A stretch of 64,000 bases of DNA from Oleiphilus messinensis (GTDB taxonomy: Bacteria; Pseudomonadota; Gammaproteobacteria; Pseudomonadales; Oleiphilaceae): contig NZ_CP021425.1 of the NCBI RefSeq assembly GCF_002162375.1, positions 3,232,766 to 3,296,765 of the forward strand, written 5' to 3'. Shown in pieces: positions 1-10,900 of the stretch; the first letter of the stretch is position 1; every line of letters begins with the position of its first letter. The notes under the pieces were generated by a model. It did no database searches. It was not told the DNA's origin and saw only the letters and a list, made by a program, of their open reading frames with translations. Both the position numbers and the translations under genes were made by a program.

Positions 1-1
1 C

Positions 2-709
2 CGTTCTAATAGTAAAGTCACCTATTCCGCATTAATTCCCAATATAAAGGGTCTGGAACAGGCGATGCTCAGTCCGCCGGATAAGATTGCGGTATTTACG
101 GCGGCATCGGAAACATTTAGTCAGAAAAATACCAACTGTAGCATTCAAATCGGGAATGAACGGGTAAACGACATAATCAAAGCACTTAAGACATACGCCC
201 CGAATCAAACCATTCCAGTTCGTGGCTACATATCCTGTGTAGCCGGTTGTCCCTATGAGGGGAACATCGCCCCTTCAGTTGTTATCAAACAGGCAGAACA
301 TCTACTCGCTGCAGGTTGCACCGAAATAGCATTAGGCGATACTATCGGGGTCGGCACCGCCAAGCAAATTCAAAGCCTCATTAACGATTTGGCCCGTTCA
401 ATCCCGGTATCCAAAATAGTAGTCCATTTCCATGACACATATGGGCAAGCTTTAGCCAACATTCTAGCCTCGCTGGAAGTGGGTGTTCGCCAAATCGATA
501 CATCTGTAGCAGGACTCGGCGGCTGTCCATACGCAAAAGGCGCGACTGGAAACGTTGCCACAGAAGACGTGGTTTTCCTGATGAGGGGCATGGGCCTGGA
601 AACCGGCATCGATATTGATGCGCTTGCCGCAACAGGCCACTGGATATGTCAGACCCTCGGTATTTCAAACCGCTCACGGGCAGGCCAGGCACTGCACGCA
701 AAATTATAA
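2..709 (+). CDS. mvaB: Hydroxymethylglutaryl-CoA lyase, 5'-truncated by the window edge
   Basis: Cleaves HMG-CoA to acetoacetate and acetyl-CoA, the last step of leucine breakdown. The open frame runs to the window edge upstream of the ATG at 65 and reads VTYSALIPNIKGLEQA there, which is conserved family sequence, so the gene starts outside the window. The TIM-barrel signatures are visible: ISCVAGCPYEG, GDTIGVGTA, and the active-site loop VAGLGGCPYAKGATGN with the catalytic cysteine. The C-terminus is complete. It ends 21 bp before acetoacetyl-CoA synthetase, which would activate the acetoacetate it makes. Family assignment is secure; which catabolic cluster it belongs to cannot be seen because the upstream genes are missing. 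Confidence 0.95.
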   Translation, partial: RSNSKVTYSALIPNIKGLEQAMLSPPDKIAVFTAASETFSQKNTNCSIQIGNERVNDIIKALKTYAPNQTIPVRGYISCVAGCPYEGNIAPSVVIKQAEHLLAAGCTEIALGDTIGVGTAKQIQSLINDLARSIPVSKIVVHFHDTYGQALANILASLEVGVRQIDTSVAGLGGCPYAKGATGNVATEDVVFLMRGMGLETGIDIDALAATGHWICQTLGISNRSRAGQALHAKL

Positions 710-730
710 TAGATCCATGGAGAATTAAAG

Positions 731-2779
731 ATGTCCAATCGTACAATCGATCAGCGTACCGCGGACCTCCCTCCCCAAGTCGCAACTACGCCCTTGTGGA
801 GCCCCAAAGCAGACACCATTGAAAACTCGAACTTGACCAGCTTTATACAATTTTTGCAGTCACGATTCGATCATTTACCGTTTAGTTGTCCTGCACGCGA
901 TTATGAAGCGCTTCACAAGTGGTCTGTTACAAATAAAGCAGAATTCTGGAGTGCTGTTTGGGATTTTCACGAAGTTAAAGGCAACTACAACTCCAAGCAT
1001 ATTCTAAGTGACTCGGCAAAAATGCCGGGTGCTCGATGGTTTGAGGGTGCAACGCTCAATTTTGCAGAAAACTTGCTTCAAGGGAATGAGAATGATCTTG
1101 CGTTAATCGCAACAGATGAAACAGGATCGAGCCAATCACTAACCTACGGCGAACTCAGAGAAAACGTTGCTGCGTTAAGGTCCGCTTTGCAAAAATCCGG
1201 CGTATGTTCCGGCGATCGGGTAGCAGGCTTCCTCCCCAACTCCTCCTATGCGGTTATTGCGATGCTTGCGACTGCCAGCCTCGGGGCAATTTGGTCATCC
1301 TGCTCACCTGATTTTGGTTTGCAAGGCGTTATCGATCGTTTCGGACAAATCCAGCCCAAAGTCCTGATCGGCACCAATGGATACCGTTATAATGGTAAAC
1401 TGATTGATACGACAGAACGGGTTCGTGCAATTTCAGACGAGCTTCCCTCATTACAGCAACTTGTTGTTGTACCCTTCGTTCCTGAAAACGAAACGGCTCC
1501 CCTCCCCGAAAGCGCTTTAACCTGGTCAGCGTACATAGAGAATCAACGTGCAGAACTGGAATTTACCCCGATGCCTTTCTCGGCACCGCTTTACATTATG
1601 TATTCGAGTGGTACAACGGGGGTACCCAAGTGTATCGTTCACTCTGCAGGCGGGACACTTCTACAACACCTGAAAGAACTGTCACTACATGCGGACCTTA
1701 AACCCAATGATCGCATGTTTTACTACACCACGTGCGGCTGGATGATGTGGAATTGGTTAATCAGCGCGCTCGCAGTCAAAGCAACGGTTGTGCTCTATGA
1801 TGGATCGCCATTTTATCCAGACGGAAACGCGATGATGGACCTGGCTGAAACACACCGGCTAACGATTTTCGGTTCGAGTGCAAAATACTTCTCAGCACTC
1901 GAAAAAGGTGGGTTTAAACCCAAAGACAGTCATGATTTCTCAGCGCTGAAATCGATACTATCAACGGGTTCTCCACTTTCACACGAGAGCTTTGATTATA
2001 TTTACCGGGACATAAAAGCCGATATTTGCCTCTCAAGCATCTCGGGTGGCACTGACATCATTTCCTGTTTTGCCCTTGGTAACACTGTGCTGCCAGTCTA
2101 CAGGGGAGAATTACAGTGTATCGGTCTGGGAATGGATGTACATTTTTATGATGATGAAGGTAACCCTGTAACCAATGGACGTGGTGAACTGATTTGCAGA
2201 TCCCCCTTCCCGTCCATGCCTGTTGGCTTTTGGAATGACAGTGAGGGCAAGAAGTACCACGATGCCTATTTTTCAAGATTCGAAAATACCTGGGCCCATG
2301 GTGATTTTGGCGAAACAATAATACACGGGCAAATTGAAGCTGAAGATCCCCCATATCAACGAAGTGTCGTGATTCATGGTCGTTCAGATGCGGTTCTTAA
2401 TCCGGGTGGTGTAAGAATTGGTACAGCAGAGATCTACCGTCAGGTTGAAAAAGTCGAGGCCGTATTGGAATCCATAGCAGTCGGACAAAAATGGTTAGAT
2501 GACGTTCGGGTAATACTCTTCGTCCGCCTCAGAGACGGCATTCACCTGGATGATGCGCTCACCGCGCAGATCAAGTCAACCATTCGACAAAATACGACCC
2601 CCAGGCATGTACCCGCAAAAGTAATTGAAGTTGCAGATATACCGCGGACCATCAGTGGCAAAATCGTTGAACTGGCAGTCAGAAATATTATTCACGGGGA
2701 AGAAGTAAAGAACAAAGATGCACTGGCTAATCCTGAGGCCCTCGATTTGTTTTCTGACCGTCCAGAGTTAAAAACCTAA
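731..2779 (+). CDS. Acetoacetyl-CoA synthetase (acetoacetate-CoA ligase)
   Basis: Adenylate-forming enzyme that converts acetoacetate, ATP and CoA to acetoacetyl-CoA. At 682 residues it has the length typical of this family and is longer than most acyl-CoA synthetases. The AMP-binding P-loop YSSGTTGVPK is at residues 291-300. The adenylate-binding GRSDAVLNPGGVRIGTAEIY region and the C-terminal catalytic lysine context RTISGKIVE are present. The N-terminal W-F-E-G-A-T-LNFAENLL block is typical of acetyl/acetoacetyl-CoA ligases. The ATG at 731 has a GGAG Shine-Dalgarno about 8 nt upstream. It lies close behind HMG-CoA lyase, so the two are probably cotranscribed for ketone-body or leucine catabolism. 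Confidence 0.95.
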   Translation: MSNRTIDQRTADLPPQVATTPLWSPKADTIENSNLTSFIQFLQSRFDHLPFSCPARDYEALHKWSVTNKAEFWSAVWDFHEVKGNYNSKHILSDSAKMPGARWFEGATLNFAENLLQGNENDLALIATDETGSSQSLTYGELRENVAALRSALQKSGVCSGDRVAGFLPNSSYAVIAMLATASLGAIWSSCSPDFGLQGVIDRFGQIQPKVLIGTNGYRYNGKLIDTTERVRAISDELPSLQQLVVVPFVPENETAPLPESALTWSAYIENQRAELEFTPMPFSAPLYIMYSSGTTGVPKCIVHSAGGTLLQHLKELSLHADLKPNDRMFYYTTCGWMMWNWLISALAVKATVVLYDGSPFYPDGNAMMDLAETHRLTIFGSSAKYFSALEKGGFKPKDSHDFSALKSILSTGSPLSHESFDYIYRDIKADICLSSISGGTDIISCFALGNTVLPVYRGELQCIGLGMDVHFYDDEGNPVTNGRGELICRSPFPSMPVGFWNDSEGKKYHDAYFSRFENTWAHGDFGETIIHGQIEAEDPPYQRSVVIHGRSDAVLNPGGVRIGTAEIYRQVEKVEAVLESIAVGQKWLDDVRVILFVRLRDGIHLDDALTAQIKSTIRQNTTPRHVPAKVIEVADIPRTISGKIVELAVRNIIHGEEVKNKDALANPEALDLFSDRPELKT

Positions 2780-2874
2780 GATCTCCAGCAAACCGCAACG
2801 CTAACAGAGCTATTTACAACCTGCCCATAGGTGCAAAACCCGAAGGGACAGCAACCAATACAATAAGGACAAAC

Positions 2875-3618
2875 ATGAAAAATACAGTTCTAATTACCGG
2901 CGCAAGTAATGGCATTGGCAAAGGATTGGCCTATGAATACGCAAAACGTGGCTGTGATATCGCTCTGTTAGCACGCAACGAAGATTCATTACAAAATATC
3001 GTTTCCGATATACAGAAGCGATTTCCAACCGTAAAAGCAAAGTACTATATTTTGGATGTTACTAAGACGGACACAGTTTTGACCACTCTTGAACAAGCTT
3101 TCGAGGAATTTGGCAAAATGGATATCGTCATTGCAAACGCCGGAATTGCGGGAGGCGGAAAAGCCGGATCCGGTAAACTGAGTGAAGATATTGCGATATT
3201 CGAAACCAACGTAATCGGCGCGATAGCTACGATTGATTCGGCAGTTAACCTGCTTAAACGACAAGGCGAAGGCCAGATTGTAGCGATATCTTCAGTTGCT
3301 GCATTTAGGGGTCTACCGGGCGCTGGAGCATATTGCGCATCAAAAGCAGCTCTAAGCACCTATATGCAATCACTACAGGCAGAACTCCAACCAACGCCCA
3401 TTTCCAGCACCATTCTCTATCCAGGATACATTGATACCGACCTGAACAAAAACATGAAAAGCCGCCCCTTCCTGATCACAGTTGATGAAGCGAGCCCTAT
3501 TATCGCAAACCTGATCGCCCGAAAAGTGAAAAGAAGCACAGTGCCCGTCTACCCATGGAAATTCATAGGCACCCTGCTTAGAGTCTTACCCGATAGTTTG
3601 TTTTCAGCCAAAAAATAA
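2875..3618 (+). CDS. Short-chain dehydrogenase/reductase, substrate unknown
   Basis: A classical SDR of 247 residues. It has the Rossmann cofactor motif TGASNGIGKG near the N-terminus, the NAGIAGG stretch, and the catalytic Ser and YCASK (Tyr-x-x-x-Lys) motifs. An arginine-containing segment after beta-strand 2 (LLARNED) suggests NADP rather than NAD, which is an inference. The ATG is preceded by AAGGA at a good distance. The gene follows acetoacetyl-CoA synthetase by 95 bp in the same direction and may be a later member of the same transcript. The basic C-terminus (KK) and hydrophobic stretch near residue 225-240 resemble SDRs that sit on membranes. The substrate cannot be predicted. Confidence 0.85.
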   Translation: MKNTVLITGASNGIGKGLAYEYAKRGCDIALLARNEDSLQNIVSDIQKRFPTVKAKYYILDVTKTDTVLTTLEQAFEEFGKMDIVIANAGIAGGGKAGSGKLSEDIAIFETNVIGAIATIDSAVNLLKRQGEGQIVAISSVAAFRGLPGAGAYCASKAALSTYMQSLQAELQPTPISSTILYPGYIDTDLNKNMKSRPFLITVDEASPIIANLIARKVKRSTVPVYPWKFIGTLLRVLPDSLFSAKK

Positions 3619-3753
3619 CGCAGACCCCGGGAGGTCCGCCTGGGTACAAGTTTCAATTAATTATTGACCACCGGTCATTTAAGCTAGTATTGTGGTTGTG
3701 CCAAACATCTAACCCCTACACAACCCGACTCTCACTTTTAATAGGGTTCATGC

Positions 3754-4443
3754 ATGATTACGCTTTATCAATACGAGATCTCCCCCTTCTGCGACAAAGT
3801 CCGACGCGTTTTAAAATACAAAGGACTTGAGTATAAAATTGAAGAAATATCGCTGCTAGACACCATTTCAGGTCGACTGAAAAAGATATCGGACACAGGA
3901 AAAGTACCGAGTATTGAAGTTGATGGACGACGAATTACCGATTCCACTGAAATCGCGCATTATCTTGAAGCTCATTATCCAACCCCGCCTTTGATACCCG
4001 AGGACAAACGCGAACAAGCACTTGTACACGTCTTCGAAGACTGGGCTGATGAAGCGTTATACTTCTATGAAATGCAGCTCCGCTTTATCGTTAAAGAAAA
4101 TGCACAAAAATGGATACCTAAAGTCGCAAAAAATGACCCGGATTTTGTTAAATGGATTGCCCCTTTAGCCGTACCAGCCGCAATGGCAAAAGTGACTAAA
4201 GCGCAAGGTGTGGGCCGCAAATCGATCACCACAATCAAATCTGAACTCGATACCCATTTCAACTCGTTGAACAATTGGCTGGAAAATTCAGAATGGCTGG
4301 TTGGCGATAAGATCACACTCGCAGATATCTCTGTGTTTGTGCAACTTTACTGTCTGGTTGGCACTGAGGAAGGCAAAGCGATAATGGAGCAGTACCCGCG
4401 CGTTCAAGACTGGATGAATAGAGTATCAGAAGCTACCGAATAG
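3754..4443 (+). CDS. Glutathione S-transferase family protein
   Basis: A 229-residue GST-like protein. The N-terminal thioredoxin fold begins with the strand ITLYQYEISPFCDKVRR, whose SPFC sequence is at the usual active-site position. The cis-proline motif KVPSIEVDG follows, then D-S-T-E-I-A-H-YLE, which binds the glutathione gamma-glutamyl group in the family. The helical C-terminal domain has the N-capping signature LADISVFVQLY. The presence of Cys at the active site suggests an omega/beta-like redox GST rather than a conjugating enzyme, which is inference. It is separated from the SDR by 135 bp with its own leader, and ends at a strong hairpin shared with the convergent lipoprotein gene. 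Confidence 0.85.
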   Translation: MITLYQYEISPFCDKVRRVLKYKGLEYKIEEISLLDTISGRLKKISDTGKVPSIEVDGRRITDSTEIAHYLEAHYPTPPLIPEDKREQALVHVFEDWADEALYFYEMQLRFIVKENAQKWIPKVAKNDPDFVKWIAPLAVPAAMAKVTKAQGVGRKSITTIKSELDTHFNSLNNWLENSEWLVGDKITLADISVFVQLYCLVGTEEGKAIMEQYPRVQDWMNRVSEATE

Positions 4444-4462
4444 TAGCGCACATGAGAGAAAA

Positions 4463-4491
4463 CACGCTCCCACTATGAAAGCGGGAGCGTG
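4463..4491. terminator. Hairpin between convergent genes
   Basis: Perfect 9-bp inverted repeat CACGCTCCC / GGGAGCGTG with an 11-nt loop, located 20 bp after the GST stop codon and 39 bp beyond the stop of the lipoprotein gene on the other strand. It lacks a clear U-tract on either strand. It is probably a bidirectional terminator or a 3'-end stabiliser. Confidence 0.6.
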
Positions 4492-4529
4492 GCAAAAGCC
4501 GAAATAAGCCGGTTTCCCGGCATCTCTAC

Positions 4530-6080
4530 TTAGATGGGGCCGCCACCTCCACCTCCACCACCAGATCCAGAGCCTGAACCTGATGGAGTAGGCGTGGGCG
4601 TTGGCGTCGGTGTGGGCGTTGGCGTCGGTGTGGGAGTGATAGACGTATCATTGATCAGAATGGATGCCGTCTGACTTGTATCATCATCCAACGTAATCTT
4701 AACCGTCTCATTTCCCTCAGACGTCTGATCTGCTTTTATCGGTATATCTACCTGAGCAGCGTCACTACTTATTACCGCTGAAGTTGGTAGTATCCCGAGC
4801 GTATCATCCACATCATCAGTGGTGATTCCCGTCAACACGAACGTTACAGTCGTGCCGTCGCTTACACCCGTTGTGTTTATCAAGAACGTCGCAGTTTCAC
4901 CTTCATTTACCGTCGTCTGATTCGCAACTACAGAGTACGTTGGAGACGGCGTCGGTGTTGGCGTCGGTGTTGGCGTCGGCGTCGGTGTTGGCGTCGGCGT
5001 CGGCGTCGGCGTCGGTGTTGGCGTCGGTGTTGGCGTCGGTGTTGGCGTCGGTGTTGGCGTCGGTGTTGGCGTCGGCGTCGGCGTTGGCGTCGGCGTCGGT
5101 GTTGGCGTCGGCGTCGGTGTTGGCGTCGGTGTTGGCGTCGGTGTTGGTGTTGGCGTCGGTGTTGGCAGCTCACCATCCGGAGGATTGTTATTATTCAAAT
5201 TATCCTGGATTTCTTGATCAACAGCCTGGTTCACCGAATCTGTGGTCGTGAATTGTGTATTGAATTCACCACTATCCTGAATGATATTTCGAACCGTGTC
5301 TCCAGTATTTCCGTCATTAACCAGTTCACGAACGCGAGTACCAATATTTCCAATTTGATTGGAAACTTCTTTTACAACAATATCAAAAAGCGCTCGATTT
5401 TCATGATTATTGGTCGTCTCCCCTCTAACCTGGCGCACGGTATTCAGGTTCTGAGCAATAATGTTTGTAACAACCGAAGCAATTACTCTCAACTGATTCG
5501 CAGCATTAGCAACGCCAGGGTCACTTGAACCACTTTTTTCAACAAAGTCATCCGCCAATAAGGAAAGCCCAGTTCCCGCGAGCCCGAGTTCGTTCAATAA
5601 CTGGGCTTCAAGATCTTCCAAAGTTGTATTTGGATTATCTTCTTGCCTGAGACGCAATATTGTTGTAAGCGGACTCAACACTTCACTGTTGGGTGGTGCT
5701 TGAATGGTAAAACTATTACCGTCATCTGCAGTTGTATCCGGGTCATCAATAAACACTCCGGGATTATCCATATCAATTGTCAAACCGGGGATGACTTCAC
5801 CGACGATCGGCATATTCTCCTGTCGCGTCAGGGTGAACCTGGCCACACCGAACTCATCTAACTGTGTAACATTGGACTCCTCACCTTCATCACATGTCTT
5901 ATTCAGGTTTGCATCATAACAAACTCTCAAGCCATCGAGATAACCATCAATGGCGATACCGACTAATTCATCCGGAGTCTCTCCACCGCTTGAATTATTA
6001 TCGCTATCACTACACCCTAGTAGCCCCCCACCCAGAACAGCAGAAATCGCCGTACTGAGCACCAGTTTTTTGAACGCCAT
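4530..6080 (-). CDS. Lipoprotein with Pro-Thr repeat stalk and Calx-beta-like domain
   Basis: A surface or periplasmic lipoprotein of 516 residues and unknown function. The signal peptide ends at the lipobox LLGC (Cys23). Residues about 38-140 resemble the domain seen in large bacterial adhesins, with pattern [21 protein letters not shown] followed by [10 protein letters not shown] Thr-Pro dipeptide tract of about 73 residues (about 300-375) forms a rigid linker. It is followed by a beta-sandwich with Calx-beta features ([16 protein letters not shown]), then a second short Thr-Pro tract and a Gly/Ser-rich C-terminus. The ATG has GGAG 8 nt upstream. The repeat is encoded by near-identical 6-bp units, so its length may vary between strains without breaking the frame. 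Confidence 0.8.
   Translation of the reverse strand: MAFKKLVLSTAISAVLGGGLLGCSDSDNNSSGGETPDELVGIAIDGYLDGLRVCYDANLNKTCDEGEESNVTQLDEFGVARFTLTRQENMPIVGEVIPGLTIDMDNPGVFIDDPDTTADDGNSFTIQAPPNSEVLSPLTTILRLRQEDNPNTTLEDLEAQLLNELGLAGTGLSLLADDFVEKSGSSDPGVANAANQLRVIASVVTNIIAQNLNTVRQVRGETTNNHENRALFDIVVKEVSNQIGNIGTRVRELVNDGNTGDTVRNIIQDSGEFNTQFTTTDSVNQAVDQEIQDNLNNNNPPDGELPTPTPTPTPTPTPTPTPTPTPTPTPTPTPTPTPTPTPTPTPTPTPTPTPTPTPTPTPTPTPTPTPTPTPTPTPSPTYSVVANQTTVNEGETATFLINTTGVSDGTTVTFVLTGITTDDVDDTLGILPTSAVISSDAAQVDIPIKADQTSEGNETVKITLDDDTSQTASILINDTSITPTPTPTPTPTPTPTPTPSGSGSGSGGGGGGGGPI
4947..5165 (-). repeat. Hexanucleotide coding microsatellite (Thr-Pro tract)
   Basis: About 36 consecutive 6-bp units alternating between GGCGTC and GGTGTT/GGCGTT on the + strand. 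Each encodes Thr-Pro on the - strand. All units are multiples of three, so slippage changes stalk length but keeps the frame. A shorter tract of the same kind lies at about 4585-4635 in the same gene. Open frames seen on other strands or frames across this tract are composition artefacts. Confidence 0.9.
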
Positions 6081-6382
6081 TTTTTATCTCCTATACTTTT
6101 CTCAGAGGGCTTCGAGTCAATGACTACACAAAGCGGGCTCTGTTTCATCACGTGGTAAATGATAGTAACTACACAAATCGCGGGACATCATTGCTACAAC
6201 CCGTTCGGCGCTATCGGCGAGAACTAGAGACACCCCACATCCTCAGGAAATACTGATTCTTTAAATCACAAAGTATGGATTAAAATATACAAACTGCCAG
6301 TTATTCGAGCGCAAATCAGTCAGATTGGCTGATTAAATGAAAAAAACGTCTACAATGAGGGACGTGCGGCTAAAAATAAGAA
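6081..6382. other. Divergent intergenic region
   Basis: Holds the start regions of the lipoprotein gene (leftward) and the Wzi-like gene (rightward). It is AT-rich near 6250-6375. I see no gene, clear operator or structured RNA in it. Confidence 0.5.
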
Positions 6383-7960
6383 TTGAAAGTACGATTACCA
6401 CTAACTTCATCTGCAGTTATCAAACCACCCAAACAGTCATGGACTACCTGTAACTTAATGTGTCACCACCTCATTCACATTGACCAATCAATCGGTAAAG
6501 TTACTACCTGCAGTGTCATAGCCGACCATACCGGCTGGAGGATATTTCACATCTTATTTTTGCGAGCGGGTTCTGCCCTTCAACTTACAGTTCTTTTTGG
6601 CCTGCTGTGCTCTTTGGATGCATATGCAGATCCCTGGCTTGATAACCAGGATGCTCGCCTCCGACACTCCCTTTATGTAGGCTTGGAGTATGGTGTAAGC
6701 CAATCTCCTGTTTCCACTTGGCCAATGCTTTGGGGAAATTATGCAGGACGGGCTGATTTCAGCTACTCACAACTACGCCATACTGAACATCCAGACGCAT
6801 CCAACATTCAACAGGAAACCTTAAGTCACCTTCAGTTTACCGACAGACAAGCCCGCGGTGATGGCATTCAAATCGAAAAAAAGAGCACAATGGCCTCTGG
6901 TTACAACCTGAATCCGGGATTCTCGACACCATGGCAGGAGAAAAAAACACTTGCACTCAGCATTAGCTATAACAATGATTTCTCAGCCTCCCAGCTAAGC
7001 GTTGAAACAGCCGATGATCCATTCGACAATAAAAAATTTCGTTTCGATAACTCATACGTTTCGTTAGCGTTCTCCAATTGGGTCGTGGGTGCGGGCACAC
7101 AGACCCAATGGTGGGGTCCGGGCTGGGACAACAGTTTGCTGCTATCGAACAACGCAAGACCTAGCCCATCCATATTCTTGCAACGAAATTACTCAAAGCC
7201 TGACCGAGATCCAGCCTATCATTGGACGGGTAACTGGCAATTAAGAACATTTATTTCCACGCTGGAACAGAGCCGGGAGGATAATAAGGATTTATTGTCC
7301 GGAGCCAGATTGAACAGCCGATTTGGTCAATCCCTGGAACTTGGACTGTCATATCTCATGGAATGGGGGGATAAGAAAAAAACTGAAATCAATCAGAATT
7401 CCCGCACAAGCAACAGCGTAAGCCGTTTTGGATTCGATATCAGCTACTCTGTGTCTGTACTCGACCAACCTGTTCAGATTTATGGCCAGTTTGTACAAGA
7501 AAATGATAGAGGTCAAAATAGTCACAACAACTACGAACTCGTCGGGATTTCTACACACTTTTCGTACGGAAAAAACCAATACCGGTTATTTCTGGAGGCA
7601 AATGACACCCGCAAGAATCTATTACAGCAAAATCAAATTCCAAACTATACTTACCGGGGACGGAGCATTGGCGCGACCTTCGAAGGTGCGCGACAAACGT
7701 CATTGGGGCTCTTTCGCTTTCACCCTGGTGGTTCAGAAATTTACTTAAAGTACAGTCAAATCCGAGATGGCAAACGAGCAATTAACTACGCCGCACCGGA
7801 TCAGTTTGGCATAGTCTCGCTAACGTTTAAATTCCCTCTAATGAATAGCTATGTCAGCACTGCCGTTAACTATTCAGACAACGCTATCGGGCTCAAAAAA
7901 GACAATCAACGAGAACCTAAATTCTCAGCATCATTACAATGGCAATATAGATTTAAATAA
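6383..7960 (+). CDS. Wzi-family outer-membrane capsule/polysaccharide assembly protein
   Basis: Beta-barrel protein of the Wzi family, whose members anchor or organise capsular polysaccharide at the outer membrane. The mature part starts near DPWLDNQDARLRHSLYVG after a hydrophobic segment ending in SLDAYA, which fits signal peptidase I. The family-typical segment W-W-G-P-G-W-D-NSLLLSNNARPSP is present, and alternating aromatic strands continue to a C-terminal barrel strand ending YRFK. The start is uncertain. The longest frame begins with TTG at 6383 and gives an unusually long leader. The next ATG is at 6458, and a good GGAGG at 6537-6541 has no standard start codon at the right distance. 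The SLBB export gene follows after 9 bp. Confidence 0.8.
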   Translation: MKVRLPLTSSAVIKPPKQSWTTCNLMCHHLIHIDQSIGKVTTCSVIADHTGWRIFHILFLRAGSALQLTVLFGLLCSLDAYADPWLDNQDARLRHSLYVGLEYGVSQSPVSTWPMLWGNYAGRADFSYSQLRHTEHPDASNIQQETLSHLQFTDRQARGDGIQIEKKSTMASGYNLNPGFSTPWQEKKTLALSISYNNDFSASQLSVETADDPFDNKKFRFDNSYVSLAFSNWVVGAGTQTQWWGPGWDNSLLLSNNARPSPSIFLQRNYSKPDRDPAYHWTGNWQLRTFISTLEQSREDNKDLLSGARLNSRFGQSLELGLSYLMEWGDKKKTEINQNSRTSNSVSRFGFDISYSVSVLDQPVQIYGQFVQENDRGQNSHNNYELVGISTHFSYGKNQYRLFLEANDTRKNLLQQNQIPNYTYRGRSIGATFEGARQTSLGLFRFHPGGSEIYLKYSQIRDGKRAINYAAPDQFGIVSLTFKFPLMNSYVSTAVNYSDNAIGLKKDNQREPKFSASLQWQYRFK

Positions 7961-7969
7961 AGGTGGACG

Positions 7970-10900
7970 ATGTTTTCAAAGGGTGTGCTTCCATTCGCTA
8001 AAATACTCTTACTTGGTATTTCCTTTCTCGCGATCGTTTTTAAATTGCTGGTGGCACCAAATATTGCGTTAGCCATTACACCAACACAAGAACAACTCGC
8101 AAAATTCCGACAACTGCCTAAAAGTGAGAAGGAAAGACTTGCAAAGCTGGCCGGTATTGACCTTAAAACGTTTTCGAGTACGCAGAGCAATTTCACATCT
8201 CAACCTCAGGAAAACAAGATAGATGAACAAAGAGCACAGCCTGAACCAAAAATGCTGGAACCACCAGTAACACACCCCCTAGAAGAAGGTAATGGAACTG
8301 AAGCGCTATCCGATCAAGACAATCGAGATGCTGAATTACTGCCATTTGGATATGAGTTATTTTCCAACCCAATTTCATCCTTTGAGGCCCTATCTCAGGT
8401 TCCAGTCCCGATCGAGTATGTGCTAGGCCCTGGAGATACATTAAACGTACAACTTTTTGGACAATTAAATGAGTATTATGAACTAACCGTCAACCGGGAG
8501 GGCCAGATTCAGTTGCCCGAATCCGGCCCGGTTCCAGTATCAGGGATGAAATTTGAAGATGCAAAAGAACTACTCAAGAAGCAGATAAAAGAAAAATCTA
8601 TTGGTGTGGAAGTAAGTATTAGCCTTGGTCGACTCCGTTCAGTTCAGATTTTCGTAATCGGAGACGTCGAAAAGCCCGGGGCTTATACTGTAAGCGCACT
8701 TTCGACCATGATGAATGCGCTGCTTTTAAGTGGGGGCGTAAAAAAAATTGGCTCGATGCGTAACATTCAATTAAAAAGAAACAGCAAACATATAGCAACT
8801 CTTGACCTATACGACTTGTTACTGAGCGGTGATGCAAGTAATGATCGGAGGTTACTCTCTGGAGATATCATATTCGTCCCAACAGTCAAAGAGTCTATCA
8901 GTATAAAGGGTGAAGTGAATCGGCCAGCCATATATGAGTTAAAAGGAAATACCACTATCGGTGACGCTCTTGCCATGGCTGGTGGCATGACACCTTATGC
9001 CTACCCCAAGCTTTCCTCAATTGAAAGATTCAACACAAAACATAGACGAGAAGTTGACACTCGTGACTTATCATCGCCAAAAAGCCTAAGCAGAAGTGTT
9101 TCCGCTGGAGACATCATAACAATAGGCAAAATGTCAGACCACGTTACAAAAGCAATTCATGTTGAAGGAAGCGTCCTGAGACCAGGCATATTCGAATGGC
9201 GTGAAGGTATAAGAGTTGGTGATATCTTACAGAATATCACCGATTTTATCGACATAAATGCAGATTTAAACTACAGCCTGATCGTCCGTGAAATAAACCC
9301 TAAACGGGATATCGAAGTACTCAACTTCGACCTCGGCAACGCAATTCTTCACCCCGCAAGTGAAAAAAACCCAACGCTGAAGCCAAATGATCGGATCCTT
9401 GTTTTTGATCGCTATGAACCCCGAGACGTATTACTCGCGCCAATCATAAAGCAACTTAAAAGCCAGACCAAAGCAGGAGAAAACACACAATTGGTCAAAA
9501 TTGAAGGGGGAGTTAATTATCCGGGCGCATACCCTCTTCCACGCAACTACAGAATAAATGATCTGCTGACTGCATCTGGTGGAATGATCGACAATCAAGA
9601 AGGTCCTGACTTCGGAATTGTGGTTCGCCCAATAAATATCGCAGGCGACATAGAAACACTTTATATCGATTTAACGAAATCTGTTTTTGAACCACAATCT
9701 GGTGAAAACATATTGCTTCAGCCACAAGATAAACTCATCATTCTTACCAATAATCCACCAATCAGAGATGAAAAGATAATCGAGTTTGAGTCTGCACTGG
9801 AGTCGTCATACGAAAACAGGATGAATCCGACACGTCAAAATCAGATCAGATCAAATCAGATTGGTCAAAATTCACTAGGCACGCCCCCTACCAGATTAAT
9901 ATCCGAAAAAAACTCCTCCGAACCTGATACGCCATCAGAATACAGCCGTAATAGCTTAATTGAGCCCATATTGAACCAATTGAGCCGACAAGCGAGACGA
10001 GACAACCCTCTCAGTATTGTTGAAATAAAAGGCGAGGTTAAATTTCCTGGTCGCTATCCACTCGCGAATGGGTTGACATTAACAAATTTGATCAAGGCTT
10101 CAGGTGGGTTGACAGAGTCAGCCTATTTGCTCAGAGCCGAGATAAATCGTATGCAGCTTAGTCAAGAAGGCGCAGATATTGAGCATCTAACCGTCTCCCT
10201 TGAAGCCGCCCTCAAGCACGATGAAAAAAATACAAACGAGATAACACTGAATCCAAGGGATGTCGTATCGATCAGCAAAATGCCAGAATGGGAAGAAAAC
10301 CGGGCGATCGAAATTGCTGGCGAAGTAACTTTCCCCGGTAGTTATGAAATTCATAAAGGTGAGACCCTTAGTCAAGTCATAAAACGAGCAGGAGGCATCA
10401 CTTCATATGCCTACCTTAAAGGCGCAGTATTCACACGAAATCAACTACGAGAAAATGAACAACAAAGATTGTCTGAATTAAAATCTCGGCTTGACGCTGA
10501 CATTGCAGCAGCATTACTAAAAGACAGCCAAGATAGTCCTAGTGGCACCAAACACGCTTTGGCTGAAGCCAAAGTACTACTGGAACGCTTAAACAAAATA
10601 GAACCGGAGGGACGCCTTGTCATTGATTTGGATTCAGTCGTTAAAGATCCAAAACATAATGATATTGTACTGTTGAGTGGAGATAAACTCTTTATTCCTC
10701 AATTAAAACAAAGTGTATCCGTTATCGGCGAAGTGCAATTCCCGACTTCGCACCTGTACGATCAGGCTCTCGACATTGAGAACTACATTGAGCGAAGCGG
10801 TGGCACAACTCCCAAAGCAGATGTAGCTAGAATCTACATAGTGAAAGCAAACGGATCAGTAATACTACCCAACATTAACAATCAGTGGTTCTGGCAACAA

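Noticed and set aside
4947-5165. Possible CRISPR array
   Set aside because: Units are contiguous 6-bp coding repeats without spacers. No cas genes in the window.
4871-5251. Open frames on both strands across the Thr-Pro tract
   Set aside because: They arise from the 6-bp repeat composition (Ala-Ser-Val or Arg-His repeats) and overlap the real lipoprotein gene. No ribosome-binding sites or homology.
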